Assembly: GCF_030005555.1 (NCBI RefSeq)
Contig: NZ_JASCQG010000005.1
Coordinates: 62,001 to 126,000, forward strand
Direction of reading: 5' to 3'
Length of the DNA: 64,000 nt
From: Empedobacter sedimenti
Lineage (GTDB): Bacteria; Bacteroidota; Bacteroidia; Flavobacteriales; Weeksellaceae
The notes below the pieces were generated by a model. It saw nothing but the letters and a program-made list of their open reading frames with translations, was not told where the DNA came from and made no database searches. Of this stretch, positions 18,517-27,521 are shown one piece after another. The stretch's first letter is position 1, and each line of letters begins with the position of its first letter. The position numbers were made by a program, and so were the translations under genes.

Positions 18517-18919
18517 TTTGAACATATTTTTTAATCGATTGCATCATGTTAATCCAAGCGTTTTCTGAATGTGAGCGTTCAAACTCGTCAACAAAATCTT
18601 TTCCTTCAATCGATAAATAAGTAAAATTACCTGAAGGTTTAAGACTAAAAATTACTTCGATTTCATGATTAGCATTTTGTTTTTTGTAATTGTATCGCAA
18701 ACGTTCGTTTTCTAAGATAGAAGTAATCAAAGCCTCGTCAACAATTGTTTCTTCATTTCGTTGTGTTACAAATTGTATTGCACCTCCTACTTTCCATTCA
18801 TTGCACGTCATTTTTATGTTTTCAAAACAAGCTGAAAAAGCTTGTTCATCAGTCAAAACTTTCCAAATACTATCAGCAGAACTATCTATTGATATATTCA
18901 ATAAAACTACCTCATTCAT
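18509..18919 (-). CDS. SRPBCC (AHSA1/START-like) domain protein
   Basis: A 136-residue single-domain protein with the START-like helix-grip fold: IDSSADSIWKVLTDEQAFSA at the start, NEWKVGGAIQFVT in the middle, and a C-terminal helix around HSENAWINMMQSIKKYV. AHSA1-type proteins bind hydrophobic ligands or Hsp90-family chaperones; the ligand here is unknown. Its ATG directly follows the stop codon of the GAF-domain gene with no spacer, so the two are co-transcribed. The stop codon lies in the terminator hairpin. Confidence 0.82.
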   Translation of the reverse strand: MNEVVLLNISIDSSADSIWKVLTDEQAFSACFENIKMTCNEWKVGGAIQFVTQRNEETIVDEALITSILENERLRYNYKKQNANHEIEVIFSLKPSGNFTYLSIEGKDFVDEFERSHSENAWINMMQSIKKYVQKK

Positions 18920-21238
18920 TTATTCTTTGTATTTTATATAATTATTCAATCCATTTTTATAATTAATCGAAACTCTTACTGCTAACAATCCATTAATTCC
19001 TTGTAAATCATCAATTTCTAAGTACTCAATATCGTTTTTCAAATAATTAAGTTCAATTAATTTCGAGAAGTATTCTGTATATTCATCTCTCAAAACATCT
19101 TCACTGTAAATTACACAGACTTTACCTGGTTGATTAACACGTTCGTCCGTATCCTTAATAAATGCTTTACTAATTCTTTTCTTTATGATTTCGTATTTTG
19201 CATTATTGTAACCATTTACATCAAAGCGCTTTTCATCCATTTTAAACAAAATATCTAATGTAGAATTCGTGGAAAAAATAAGCGAAGCTACATCAATTTT
19301 AAGTGGCATTTTTTTACGTTCTTCTTTGTAAGCTTGCTCCAAAGCAATAGTTGCTTGTAATTGCCAAAATCTTATTTCTTTAACTTTTAGATAATTAAAC
19401 TTAATATGAGGCGATATACTACGACCTACATATAAATTATAATCAATTCCATCTGTTTTAAATCGTTCGTAATAATGTGGGAAAATTTGTTGTGCCTGAA
19501 CTTGAAAAGCGTCTAATTTGGATGACAAAAGTGAATTTATCATCACAATTGAATGATCAAATTTTTTGCGTTCTACATAAAACAAACCAGTTGTAGTGTC
19601 TAATTTTCTCAAGTATTTTTCGATAATACTTTTATCGTCCTCTTTGGCGTATTTAGGAATTTCTGGATGAATGTTAAGCGAGATATAATCGAATAATTCT
19701 GATTCGAAATAAATTTTATCTACATTATCAATTCTATCCAAAAAATCTTGTAAATGATTAATATTATCTAAAAATTTCTCCTTACGAGTACGATTATATA
19801 ATTCGCCACAAATTTTAATTAAATATTCAATTTGATTTTGATAATCAATTCGCATACATTGATTTCGAATTGTAGAAGAATTTCTTACATCAATCTCTCC
19901 ATACATCGGATATACATTCTGAAATGAAATCTGAGATTTCTGTTTTGTGTTAGAAGTTTTCAATAAATGATCTTTCGCTTTTTGACGAAACTTCCACTCT
20001 ACACTCGGGTGCAACGACGTATACTCGGTTTGTATATATGCATTGATTTGATTCTCAAAATCAATTCCATATCGATAAATCGATTCTTCTAATAAAGGTG
20101 TAATTTCGGATAACAAATTCGCGTTAATACGATTAAAAACGCCTGGTTTACGAGAAGCAACTTCTAAAACACCAAGACAATCGTTTCCATTTTTCAGCGG
20201 ATAAATAATTAAACTCTTTAAACCTTGTTGATGGACTATATTCAATAATTTATCGTCTGGATATTTCTCTAACATCGCATCAATATTAGAAACTACATAA
20301 TAATCAGACTTACTAATTTTATTCTGAAGGTTGGTGCAAGCAATCTCATTCATTCGTACACTTGACTTTTTATTGACAATGAAACTCATGTTAACATGTT
20401 CTAGTGTACTATTCTCTAACAATTCTCTGTCCGAATTATAAGAAGAAAATCCTACTTCTAAATCGCCAATCTTGAAAATTGATTTCATTGCCGAAACAAT
20501 ATCATTTTTGACTGCATCAAACTGTTCACCAAAAGTGATCAATTTACTTTTCAGGTTAGACATTGCAATTTCAGTCGTATTATCAAAAAATGAAACAAGA
20601 TTGAAACCTTTTGCTATATAAGATTGTGGCGGAAAATAATCTCTCCACATCATAGTATCTTCATAGCTATTTAACAAATTATCAATTTGCTCTTCTGTTA
20701 ATTCATATTTTTTATCAGCTGGATAAATTTGAAAATAATCGTGATTAATATCTGTACCCAAATAAGTGATAAAACCTTCTTTATTCTCTATTTCTAACTG
20801 ATTTGCAAAATTAAAATCTAAATTAACATTATAATATTTAGACAAAATGAAACAGCACGAAAATTTATATAATGTATCTTGATCTAAATTAGAAAAACTA
20901 AGCTTTAATTTAGAATGTCTGTTATCAATTAATTCTTTTAAACGATCTGTTGCAAAAATAAATTTATCCGAAAATGGAAATGTAATTGCTTTTAAATTAT
21001 ATTTCATCAACGGTTTCGGAATTATTTTCTCTATAATTGGATGCACTTCATTTACCAATCTTTCAAATTCTACATAAGAATCCACTCCACTTATAATTTC
21101 AGGTTTGGTTTCTTTTAAATAATCTAAAAAAACTTTAAACTCTCCAAAATTATATTCAGAATTCTCTAACTCATTGATTAATGACTCAAATGAATAAACA
21201 ATTTTAATTGGTAAATTTTCGATCATATTCTCCCTCAT
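18920..21238 (-). CDS. Large GAF-domain protein of unknown function
   Basis: A 772-residue soluble protein. I recognise one GAF-like module at about 235-395 (SAMKSIFKIGDLEVGFSSYN, then YYVVSNIDAMLEKYPDDKLL and LKSLIIYPLKNGNDCLGVLE), the fold that binds small molecules or cyclic nucleotides. The N-terminal 230 and C-terminal 370 residues match no catalytic domain I know; there is no kinase, GGDEF or HTH. Similar GAF proteins are widespread in Flavobacteriia. A second ATG four codons in (21226) is an alternative start. It is directly joined to the SRPBCC gene. A -7-like box TACTTTTG lies inside the yaaA terminator just upstream (21269-21276). Confidence 0.75.
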   Translation of the reverse strand: MRENMIENLPIKIVYSFESLINELENSEYNFGEFKVFLDYLKETKPEIISGVDSYVEFERLVNEVHPIIEKIIPKPLMKYNLKAITFPFSDKFIFATDRLKELIDNRHSKLKLSFSNLDQDTLYKFSCCFILSKYYNVNLDFNFANQLEIENKEGFITYLGTDINHDYFQIYPADKKYELTEEQIDNLLNSYEDTMMWRDYFPPQSYIAKGFNLVSFFDNTTEIAMSNLKSKLITFGEQFDAVKNDIVSAMKSIFKIGDLEVGFSSYNSDRELLENSTLEHVNMSFIVNKKSSVRMNEIACTNLQNKISKSDYYVVSNIDAMLEKYPDDKLLNIVHQQGLKSLIIYPLKNGNDCLGVLEVASRKPGVFNRINANLLSEITPLLEESIYRYGIDFENQINAYIQTEYTSLHPSVEWKFRQKAKDHLLKTSNTKQKSQISFQNVYPMYGEIDVRNSSTIRNQCMRIDYQNQIEYLIKICGELYNRTRKEKFLDNINHLQDFLDRIDNVDKIYFESELFDYISLNIHPEIPKYAKEDDKSIIEKYLRKLDTTTGLFYVERKKFDHSIVMINSLLSSKLDAFQVQAQQIFPHYYERFKTDGIDYNLYVGRSISPHIKFNYLKVKEIRFWQLQATIALEQAYKEERKKMPLKIDVASLIFSTNSTLDILFKMDEKRFDVNGYNNAKYEIIKKRISKAFIKDTDERVNQPGKVCVIYSEDVLRDEYTEYFSKLIELNYLKNDIEYLEIDDLQGINGLLAVRVSINYKNGLNNYIKYKE

Positions 21239-21253
21239 ATAGCTGTAAAAATC

Positions 21254-21283
21254 AAAAGACTACTTTTACAAAAGTAGTCTTTT
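21254..21283 (-). terminator. Terminator after yaaA
   Basis: A 14-bp perfect inverted repeat (21254-21267 with 21270-21283) with T run on the minus strand, 22 bases past the yaaA stop. Confidence 0.8.
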
Positions 21284-21305
21284 TAAGCTGAAATCTTTTA
21301 TATTA

Positions 21306-22061
21306 TTAACGTGTAAAAATCAATGTTTCGTTTGATGAAAGGTTTTCATCAAAACGATAACCATCCACATTGTAGGCTTTTACTTCGTCTAAAGTAGTTA
21401 CATTATTTTCTGCACAGTATCTTGCCATTGCTCCACGAGCATGTTTAAAATACATCATTATTTTCTTTAATTCTCCATTTTTATAATCTTGAAATTCTAC
21501 ATCATAAACCTGAACTTTCAGCGATTTTCTATCCAAAACTTTTGCATATTCGTTACTTGCTAAGTTTAAGATAAATTCGCCTTTTTTTAATTTCGAATTT
21601 ACGAATGGAGTCAAAGTTTCTTTCCAAAATCCATATAAATTTTTAGAACCATTGACATCTAATTTCGAACCCATTTCTAAACGATACAACATTACTTTAT
21701 CAGATGGACGAAGAATGCCATACAATCCCGAAAGTAAAAATGCATTTTTATTAAGATAGTTAATCGCTTCATCATTCAAAGTGGAAGCATCTAAACCTCT
21801 GTACACTTCTCCTTTAAAAGCTAATGCAGCCGGAATTGCCTTTTTAGCTGTTGGTTTTATATTCCAAACCTGATTACGTTCTACATTCATATCTGCTATA
21901 TCTTTAGAAATTTTCATTAATTTTTCTAAATCTGTAGCATTCATTTCTTTCATCACATTCATAATCTCCTCAGATTGTTCAAGAAACTGCGGTGTTGTAG
22001 CTTTCCACTTAACATCAGTTTCAAGATTCATCATCTTAGCTGGAGAAAGTAATATTTTCAT
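21306..22061 (-). CDS. yaaA: Peroxide stress protein YaaA (DUF328)
   Basis: A 251-residue cytoplasmic protein of the YaaA/DUF328 family, which in E. coli lowers free iron and DNA damage under peroxide stress. The family opens MKILLSPAKMMNLE here; AFKGEVYRGLDASTL, FLLSGLYGILRPSDKVMLYR, LNLASNEYAKVL and MMYFKHARGAMARY are the other conserved blocks. Length fits the family (about 250-260). It follows the Sua5-type gene by 20 bases, so the two likely form an operon from the promoter at 22718. Confidence 0.93.
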   Translation of the reverse strand: MKILLSPAKMMNLETDVKWKATTPQFLEQSEEIMNVMKEMNATDLEKLMKISKDIADMNVERNQVWNIKPTAKKAIPAALAFKGEVYRGLDASTLNDEAINYLNKNAFLLSGLYGILRPSDKVMLYRLEMGSKLDVNGSKNLYGFWKETLTPFVNSKLKKGEFILNLASNEYAKVLDRKSLKVQVYDVEFQDYKNGELKKIMMYFKHARGAMARYCAENNVTTLDEVKAYNVDGYRFDENLSSNETLIFTR

Positions 22062-22081
22062 AAAAATTAGTCTTTAAATTA

Positions 22082-22702
22082 TTATAAATATTCCTCAATA
22101 TCACCTTTACCTTCGCGCAAAACTTCTACTCCATCTGTCATATCAACAACAGTTGAAGCTACATTGTCACCATAACCACTATCAATCACAGCATCGACTA
22201 ATTTATCCCATTTCTCGTAAATTAATTCAGGATCAGTTGTATATTCTACAATTTCGTCTTCATCATAAATAGATGTAGATGCAATAGGATTACCAAGTTT
22301 TTCAACAATCATTTGCGGAACTTGATGATCTGGAACACGAATACCAACAGTTTTTTTACCCTTATAAGCTATTGGTAAATTACGCGAGGCATTCATTACA
22401 AATGTAAATGGTCCTGGTAATGCACGTTTTAAGATTTTGAACGTAGAATTATCAATCGGCAAAGTATATTGAGACAAATGACTCAGGTCGTTACAAACAA
22501 TAGAAAATTGAGATTTTTCTAATTTAACTCCTTTCAATCGAGCTAATTTTTCCATTGCTTTGATATTGGTAATATCACAACCTAAACCATATACAGTATC
22601 CGAAGGATAAATAATTAAACCTCCGTTTTGTAAAATTTTCACCACTTGATCAATAGCTTTTTCTTGTGGATTTTCGGGATGAATTCTGATATACTCTGCC
22701 AT
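22082..22702 (-). CDS. Sua5/YciO/YrdC-type L-threonylcarbamoyladenylate synthase family protein
   Basis: A 206-residue YrdC-fold protein. YPSDTVYGLGCDITNIKAME, KSQFSIVCNDLSHLSQYT, RALPGPFTFVMNASRNLP and KTVGIRVPDHQVPQMIVEKL are conserved. TsaC/Sua5 enzymes make threonylcarbamoyl-AMP for t6A37 of tRNA; the EYIRIHPENPQEKAI start is nearer YciO, whose activity is weaker or unknown. The start is the methionine at 22702 (or 22708), because a perfect -7 box at 22718-22725 excludes the longer frame from 22756. It leads a two-gene unit with yaaA. Confidence 0.88.
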   Translation of the reverse strand: MAEYIRIHPENPQEKAIDQVVKILQNGGLIIYPSDTVYGLGCDITNIKAMEKLARLKGVKLEKSQFSIVCNDLSHLSQYTLPIDNSTFKILKRALPGPFTFVMNASRNLPIAYKGKKTVGIRVPDHQVPQMIVEKLGNPIASTSIYDEDEIVEYTTDPELIYEKWDKLVDAVIDSGYGDNVASTVVDMTDGVEVLREGKGDIEEYL

Positions 22703-22717
22703 AATCATTTGTTTAGT

Positions 22718-22725
22718 CAAAGATA
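22718..22725 (-). promoter_or_regulatory. -7 promoter box of the Sua5-yaaA unit
   Basis: TATCTTTG on the minus strand, a perfect TAnnTTTG match, 15 bases before the chosen ATG. Confidence 0.6.
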
Positions 22726-22796
22726 CGAAATTGACAACAAATCTTACGTTAAGCAAATTTTAGTTTTTGATTGACCGATTGATAAAATCAATAAAA

Positions 22797-22822
22797 AAGC
22801 CTTCTAAAAAAATAGAAGGCTT
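22797..22822 (-). terminator. Terminator after the ornithine carbamoyltransferase-like gene
   Basis: A 10-bp perfect stem (22797-22806 with 22813-22822) followed on the minus strand by a T run. Confidence 0.75.
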
Positions 22823-22845
22823 GAATTTTATCTCGATTCGAAAAA

Positions 22846-23817
22846 TTATTTATTCTTTAAAATTTCGTGGAAAACAGTTTGAGCTGAGAAAATTCTGTTC
22901 GTTGCTTCATCAATAACAATAGAACGATCAGAATCTAAGACTTCATCTGAAACCACTACATTACGACGAACTGGCAAACAATGCATAAATTTTCCGTTAT
23001 TTGTTAAATTCATTTTATCCATTGTCACTTCCCAATCTTTATCACCATCATTTACTTGACCATAATTTTCGTAAGAAGACCAGTTTTTTGCATAGACAAA
23101 ATCAGCATCTTTCAATGCTTCATCTTGATCATAAGCAATCGTTGCTCCATCAGTAAATTTTGGATCTAATTCATATCCTTTAGGTTGAACAACTGTAAAA
23201 TCTACCCAATCTACTTTAGAAAACCATTGAGCAAAAGAATTCGGTACAGCTTGTGGCAAACGACGAGGATGCGGTGCCCAAGTCATCACAACTTTCACTT
23301 TCTTTTCAAGTTTTGTCCCAGGAGTATAACCCGTTTTCTCTGCAATTGTTATCAAATCTGCAAAAGATTGTAAAGGATGTAATGTAGCACTTTCTAACGA
23401 AACTACTGGAACAGAAGATAACTCTTTCACTTTATTGAACATGATTTCGTTATAATCTTCATCACGATCTACTAATTTCGGAAAAGTACGAACTCCTAAA
23501 ACATCACAATACGCACTCATTACCTGAATTGCTTCTTTGATATGTTCTTGAGAATCTCCGTTCATCACAGCACCATCAGCCATTTCCAATGTCCAAGAAT
23601 CTGCTCCAGCATTCAAAACCCAAGCATTTGCCCCAAGATTATAAGCCGCTTTAATTGAACTTAGACGTGTACGTAAACTTGGATTAAAGAAAATTAAACC
23701 AATTGTTTTGTTTTTACCAACTTCTTGCTGAGCAAAAGGATTTGCTTTAATTTCTAAGGCTGTTTTTAGTAATTCGTCGATGTTTTCTACATCATAAACC
23801 GAAGTAAATTGTTTCAT
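22846..23817 (-). CDS. argF': N-acetyl/N-succinylornithine carbamoyltransferase
   Basis: Carbamoylates an N-acylated ornithine in the arginine pathway used by Bacteroidota and Xanthomonas, instead of free ornithine. It has 323 residues. The carbamoyl phosphate loop reads FFNPSLRTRLSS where ordinary OTCases have STRTR, and MTWAPHPRRLPQAVPNSFAQ is the marker of the acylornithine group. KFMHCLPVRRNVVVSDEVLD carries the HCLP motif. Bacteroides fragilis enzyme is specific for succinylornithine and Xanthomonas for acetylornithine; the deciding residue cannot be aligned safely by eye. The rest of the arginine genes are not in the window. Confidence 0.92.
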   Translation of the reverse strand: MKQFTSVYDVENIDELLKTALEIKANPFAQQEVGKNKTIGLIFFNPSLRTRLSSIKAAYNLGANAWVLNAGADSWTLEMADGAVMNGDSQEHIKEAIQVMSAYCDVLGVRTFPKLVDRDEDYNEIMFNKVKELSSVPVVSLESATLHPLQSFADLITIAEKTGYTPGTKLEKKVKVVMTWAPHPRRLPQAVPNSFAQWFSKVDWVDFTVVQPKGYELDPKFTDGATIAYDQDEALKDADFVYAKNWSSYENYGQVNDGDKDWEVTMDKMNLTNNGKFMHCLPVRRNVVVSDEVLDSDRSIVIDEATNRIFSAQTVFHEILKNK

Positions 23818-23851
23818 AATTGAGAAGAATCTTTTGTTTTTATTTGTGCTA

Positions 23852-23859
23852 CAAAATTA
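23852..23859 (-). promoter_or_regulatory. -7 promoter box for the carbamoyltransferase
   Basis: TAATTTTG on the minus strand, a perfect TAnnTTTG match, 34 bases before the ATG. Confidence 0.5.
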
Positions 23860-23905
23860 GTTGAAACAATTTATAAAATAGGTTTATTCTTCAATAATTT
23901 TTCCA

Positions 23906-24787
23906 TTAAAACAACGTCAATTCATCTTGTGGACCACGAATATCTATATCTAAATCATTGTTTAATTTTTTGATAAAATATTTAGCTAACATGGGCGATT
24001 CTAACTCTAAATTTTGATGAATAAAGAAATACAATTTCTGCAATCCTTCTGCTTTCCAAAGTTTAATTGTTTCAATCCATTCATCTAAACGTTCATAATC
24101 GGATGGAATATTTGCTCCAACAAAACGCACAAAAGCTTCATTCGAAGTCAATCGCATATGCACCATATCTCGCCTACCCGCTGTATCTACAATAATATTT
24201 GAAATGTTATGCTTTTCTAATAACGAAACTAATTGATTAAAATTTCCTTCATTCGAAAACCAATCTTCATGACGAAGTTCTACAGCTAACGGATAACCTT
24301 TCGGAAAATTTTGAATGAAATTTTCTAATTTTTCAAAATCTTTTGGCGCAAAATTTTCGTGCATTTGCAAGAAAATCATTCCTAATTTTTCTTCAAACAA
24401 CGCAACTGCATCCAAATATTGATTCAATTTATCTGTCACATTTTGCAATCGACCATAATGACTAATACTTTGTGGTATTTTCGGAAAAAATTTAAAGTCT
24501 TTTGGCGTTTTATTCGCCCAAGTTTCTACATTTTCTTTACTCGGCGAACGATAATATGTCGCATTTAGCTCGATACTATTAAATTGAGTAGAATAATAAC
24601 TCAATTCATCTTTTGTTTTAGGCGGATAAAAATTCTTCAAATCTGTCTTATTCCATTTCGCACAGCCTACATATACTTCGAAGTTATCTGATTTATCAGC
24701 TTTATTCAACAAATCAATCGTTTCTTTTGGCGTTTTTGGCAATGTAAAATCAACCAATTCTGGGTTTTCTACTTTTCCGAATTTCAT
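23906..24787 (-). CDS. DUF72 domain protein
   Basis: A 293-residue TIM-barrel-like protein of the DUF72 (YecE) family. The signature is YVGCAKWNKTDLKNFYPP near residue 38, then STQFNSIELNATYYRSPSKE, FKFFPKIPQSISH, FLQMHENFAPKDFEKL, LAVELRHEDWF and RFVGAN. The family is widespread and has no settled activity. The gene stands between argF' and the divergent htpG. I see no clear promoter box in the 169 bases shared with htpG. Confidence 0.9.
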   Translation of the reverse strand: MKFGKVENPELVDFTLPKTPKETIDLLNKADKSDNFEVYVGCAKWNKTDLKNFYPPKTKDELSYYSTQFNSIELNATYYRSPSKENVETWANKTPKDFKFFPKIPQSISHYGRLQNVTDKLNQYLDAVALFEEKLGMIFLQMHENFAPKDFEKLENFIQNFPKGYPLAVELRHEDWFSNEGNFNQLVSLLEKHNISNIIVDTAGRRDMVHMRLTSNEAFVRFVGANIPSDYERLDEWIETIKLWKAEGLQKLYFFIHQNLELESPMLAKYFIKKLNNDLDIDIRGPQDELTLF

Positions 24788-24956
24788 CTTTCTAAATTTG
24801 AACGAAAATTAAGCAATTATAAGCAGTTCTCAAGATCTATTTTACGACAAAATGTCAGAAAAATTTCATTTGGAATATCTTTTGAAAATTAAAATTCTAC
24901 TCAATGAGTCTACAATAACACATACTAATTATTAAAACATAAAAAATACAATAACG

Positions 24957-26834
24957 ATGAATAAAGGAAATATTAATGTTTCGGTAGAGAATATCTTTCC
25001 ATTAATTAAGAAGTTTTTATACAGCGATCACGAAATCTTTTTGCGTGAATTAATTTCGAATGCTTCTGACGCAACCCTGAAATTAAAGCATTTAACAAGT
25101 ATTGGTGATGCAAAAGTAGAATACGGAAATCCAAAAATTGAGGTAAAAATCAATAAAGATGATAATACTTTACACATTATTGACCAAGGTTTGGGAATGA
25201 CAGCTGATGAAGTGGAGAAATACATCAATCAAGTAGCGTTTTCTGGAGCGGAAGAATTTATCAATCAACACCAAGATGCGGACGGAATTATCGGACATTT
25301 TGGTTTAGGTTTTTATTCTGCGTTTATGGTTGCGGATAAAGTGGAAATCATTACAAAATCATATAAAGACGAGCCTGCAGTTCATTGGACATGTGATGGT
25401 TCACCTGAATTTACCTTAGAAAATTCGGATAAAACTGAGCGTGGAACTGAAATCGTTTTACACATTGCCGAAGATTCAAAAGAGTTTTTAGACGAATGGA
25501 AAATCCGTGAATTATTGAATAAATACAATAAATTCATGCCAATTCCAATCAAATTTGGAACGAAAAAAGAAACACTTCCTTTACCAGAAGGAGCTGCAGA
25601 AGATGCAAAACCTGAGGAAATCGAAGTTGATGATATTATCAATAATACAAATCCGGCTTGGACAAAAGTGCCATCTGAATTATCTGACGAAGATTATCAA
25701 AATTTCTACAGAGAATTGTATCCAATGCAATTTGAAGAACCTTTATTCCACATTCATTTAAATGTTGATTATCCATTTAATTTGACTGGAATTTTGTTCT
25801 TCCCAAAATTAGGAAACAACATCAATATTGATAAAGATCGTATTCAATTGTACCAAAATCAAGTGTTTGTAACTGACGAAGTGAAAGGAATCGTACCTGA
25901 TTTCTTGATGTTATTGCGTGGTGTGATTGATTCTCCAGATATTCCGTTGAATGTTTCTCGTTCGTACTTGCAAGCTGATGGAGCTGTGAAGAAAATTTCA
26001 GCTCACATTACGAAAAAAGTGGCGGATAAAATGTCTTCATTAATGAATCAAAATCGTGAAGATTACGAGCAAAAATGGAACGATATTAAAGTTGTCATTG
26101 AATACGGAATGATTTCAGAAGATAAATTCTTCGAAAAGTCTGACAAATTTGCATTGTATCCAACAGTTGATGGTAAATATTTCACTTGGGACGAATTGAA
26201 TGTTGCAATCAAAGACAATCAAACCAATAAAGACGGAAAATTAGTTATTCTTTATGCTTCTGATGTTGATGGACAAGATCAATACATTCAAATTGCGAAA
26301 GAAAAAGGTTATGAAGTAATTTTATTAGATTCTCCTATTTCTTCTCACTTGATTCAGAAGTTAGAATCTACAAAAGAAAATGTAACATTTGTTCGTGTTG
26401 ATGCGGATCATATCAATAATTTGATTGAAAAAGATGAAGTTAAAATTTCTAAATTATCTGATGATGATAAAGAAAAATTGAAAACTGAAATCACAGAATC
26501 AATCAACAATAAATCATATACAATTCAATTGGAAGATTTATCTGGAACAGATGCGCCTTTCATCATTACGCAATCAGAATTTATGCGTCGAATGAAAGAC
26601 ATGCAAGCTTCTGGTGGAGCTGGAATGTTCGGAATGGGTAATTTCCCAGAAATGTATAATGTTGTTGTGAATGCAAACTCAGATTTAGCAACAGAGATTT
26701 TAGCTAAAGATTCGAAAGAAGAAAAAGATGCGTTGATTAACCAAGCATTAGATTTAGCAAAATTATCACAAGGTTTGTTAAAAGGTAAAGAGTTAACAAA
26801 TTTTATCAATAGAAGTTTTAAGAACATTAAATAA
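24957..26834 (+). CDS. htpG: Molecular chaperone HtpG (Hsp90)
   Basis: ATP-driven Hsp90 chaperone of the cytoplasm, 625 residues, the usual bacterial length. The N-terminal GHKL ATPase shows the ELISNASDATLKLKHL box with its catalytic Glu, IDQGLGMTADEV and IIGHFGLGFYSAFMV. The middle domain includes GILFFPKLGNN and IPLNVSRSYLQADGAVKKI, whose Arg contacts ATP. A C-terminal dimerisation domain completes it. An inserted acidic stretch around residues 205-225 (LPEGAAEDAKPEEIEVDD) replaces the charged linker region. Monocistronic, with its own terminator. Confidence 0.97.
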   Translation: MNKGNINVSVENIFPLIKKFLYSDHEIFLRELISNASDATLKLKHLTSIGDAKVEYGNPKIEVKINKDDNTLHIIDQGLGMTADEVEKYINQVAFSGAEEFINQHQDADGIIGHFGLGFYSAFMVADKVEIITKSYKDEPAVHWTCDGSPEFTLENSDKTERGTEIVLHIAEDSKEFLDEWKIRELLNKYNKFMPIPIKFGTKKETLPLPEGAAEDAKPEEIEVDDIINNTNPAWTKVPSELSDEDYQNFYRELYPMQFEEPLFHIHLNVDYPFNLTGILFFPKLGNNINIDKDRIQLYQNQVFVTDEVKGIVPDFLMLLRGVIDSPDIPLNVSRSYLQADGAVKKISAHITKKVADKMSSLMNQNREDYEQKWNDIKVVIEYGMISEDKFFEKSDKFALYPTVDGKYFTWDELNVAIKDNQTNKDGKLVILYASDVDGQDQYIQIAKEKGYEVILLDSPISSHLIQKLESTKENVTFVRVDADHINNLIEKDEVKISKLSDDDKEKLKTEITESINNKSYTIQLEDLSGTDAPFIITQSEFMRRMKDMQASGGAGMFGMGNFPEMYNVVVNANSDLATEILAKDSKEEKDALINQALDLAKLSQGLLKGKELTNFINRSFKNIK

Positions 26835-26868
26835 TCTCAGAACACTATATTTTAGTAGTCTTAAACTT

Positions 26869-26899
26869 AAAATCCAGCACATAATGTGCTGGATTTTTT
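26869..26899 (+). terminator. Terminator after htpG
   Basis: A 12-bp perfect stem (26869-26880 with 26886-26897), loop ATAAT, followed by a T run to 26899. Confidence 0.85.
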
Positions 26900-26989
26900 A
26901 TTTGTAATAGAATTATTGATGTGTTAAACTTTTAAAATTAATTTGAAATAATTTGCAAAACATGATTTTTATCATTAATTTTACATCAA

Positions 26990-27182
26990 GGAATTATCAA
27001 TTATTCGTTCTCATCTTTAAAATAGTTAGTTGTTTTAAAACAGAACATTAAAATTAATGATTGTTTTTCCCTAAAATAACGAAATTTTTAAGCCGACAGA
27101 GAATTTCTATAATAAGGTAGAAATTAATTCAAATCATTATCAAAAATTTCGGGAAGGATTTCAAGAAATTGAAATCCTTTTT
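26990..27182 (+). ncRNA. Candidate small RNA, first of two tandem units
   Basis: A gene-free segment with the outline of a transcription unit. A -33 TTTG (26952-26955) and a near-consensus -7 TAATTTTA (26976-26983) are 20 bases apart. It contains an internal hairpin (AATTTCTA/TAGAAATT around 27102-27125) and ends in an 11-bp terminator stem (27154-27164 with 27169-27179) with a GAAA loop and five T. The only short reading frame (29 codons from 26962) starts before the predicted transcript. Strand and start are inferred; it could be a mere double terminator region. Confidence 0.4.
27151..27182 (+). terminator. GNRA-loop terminator, copy 1
   Basis: GGGAAGGATTTCAAGAAATT and following bases form an 11-bp stem with a GAAA tetraloop and T run. 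Copy 2 at 27416-27449 differs only in the loop (GAGA) and a longer T run. Confidence 0.7.
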
Positions 27183-27234
27183 AAACAGAAGTTCTTTTAA
27201 ATTGATTCTGCTCATTTAGTCATATTTACAAATA

Positions 27235-27449
27235 TAAGTTCATTATAAACGTTCCAGTTTATTCTATATTTAATTGTGAGCAATTTTAATTTATAATTAT
27301 ATAACAACATTTGTCCTTAATTATGAATCTGATATAATCCCGTAAGATTATATTTATCAATACAATAAAAGAACAATTAAACAATGGTTTTACTCAAAAG
27401 AAAGAGTTTGACATTGGGAAGGATTTCAAGAGATTGAAATCCTTTTTTT
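27235..27449 (+). ncRNA. Candidate small RNA, second tandem unit
   Basis: About the same length as the preceding unit. It carries an internal hairpin (ATATAATC with GATTATAT, loop CCGTAA, near 27332-27353) and a terminator (27419-27429 with 27434-27444, loop GAGA, seven T) that repeats that of the first unit over 31 bases with one change. The promoter is weak (TTG at 27202, CATATTTA at 27221). The body sequence between hairpins is not clearly alike. Evidence rests mainly on the shared terminator. Confidence 0.35.
27416..27449 (+). terminator. GNRA-loop terminator, copy 2
   Basis: Same GGGAAGGATTTCAAG stem as at 27151, with GAGA in the loop and seven T. Both loops keep the GNRA pattern. Confidence 0.7.
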
Positions 27450-27473
27450 GTGTTATTACCTATTATAACAAAA

Positions 27474-27499
27474 AAAGAGCGACAAATATGTCGCTCTTT
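27474..27499 (-). terminator. Terminator after sdhB
   Basis: An 11-bp perfect stem (27474-27484 with 27489-27499) with a T run on the minus strand, 23 bases past the sdhB stop. Confidence 0.85.
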
Positions 27500-27521
27500 C
27501 ATTATCTATATCAGAATATTA

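Noticed and set aside
26962-27051. 29-codon frame (starts MIFIINFTSR) in the htpG-sdhB gap
   Set aside because: It begins before the predicted transcription start of the candidate small RNA and shows no homologous copy in the second unit.
27384-27437. 17-codon frame running into the second GNRA terminator
   Set aside because: It ends inside the terminator stem, is very short and has no counterpart ATG in the first unit.
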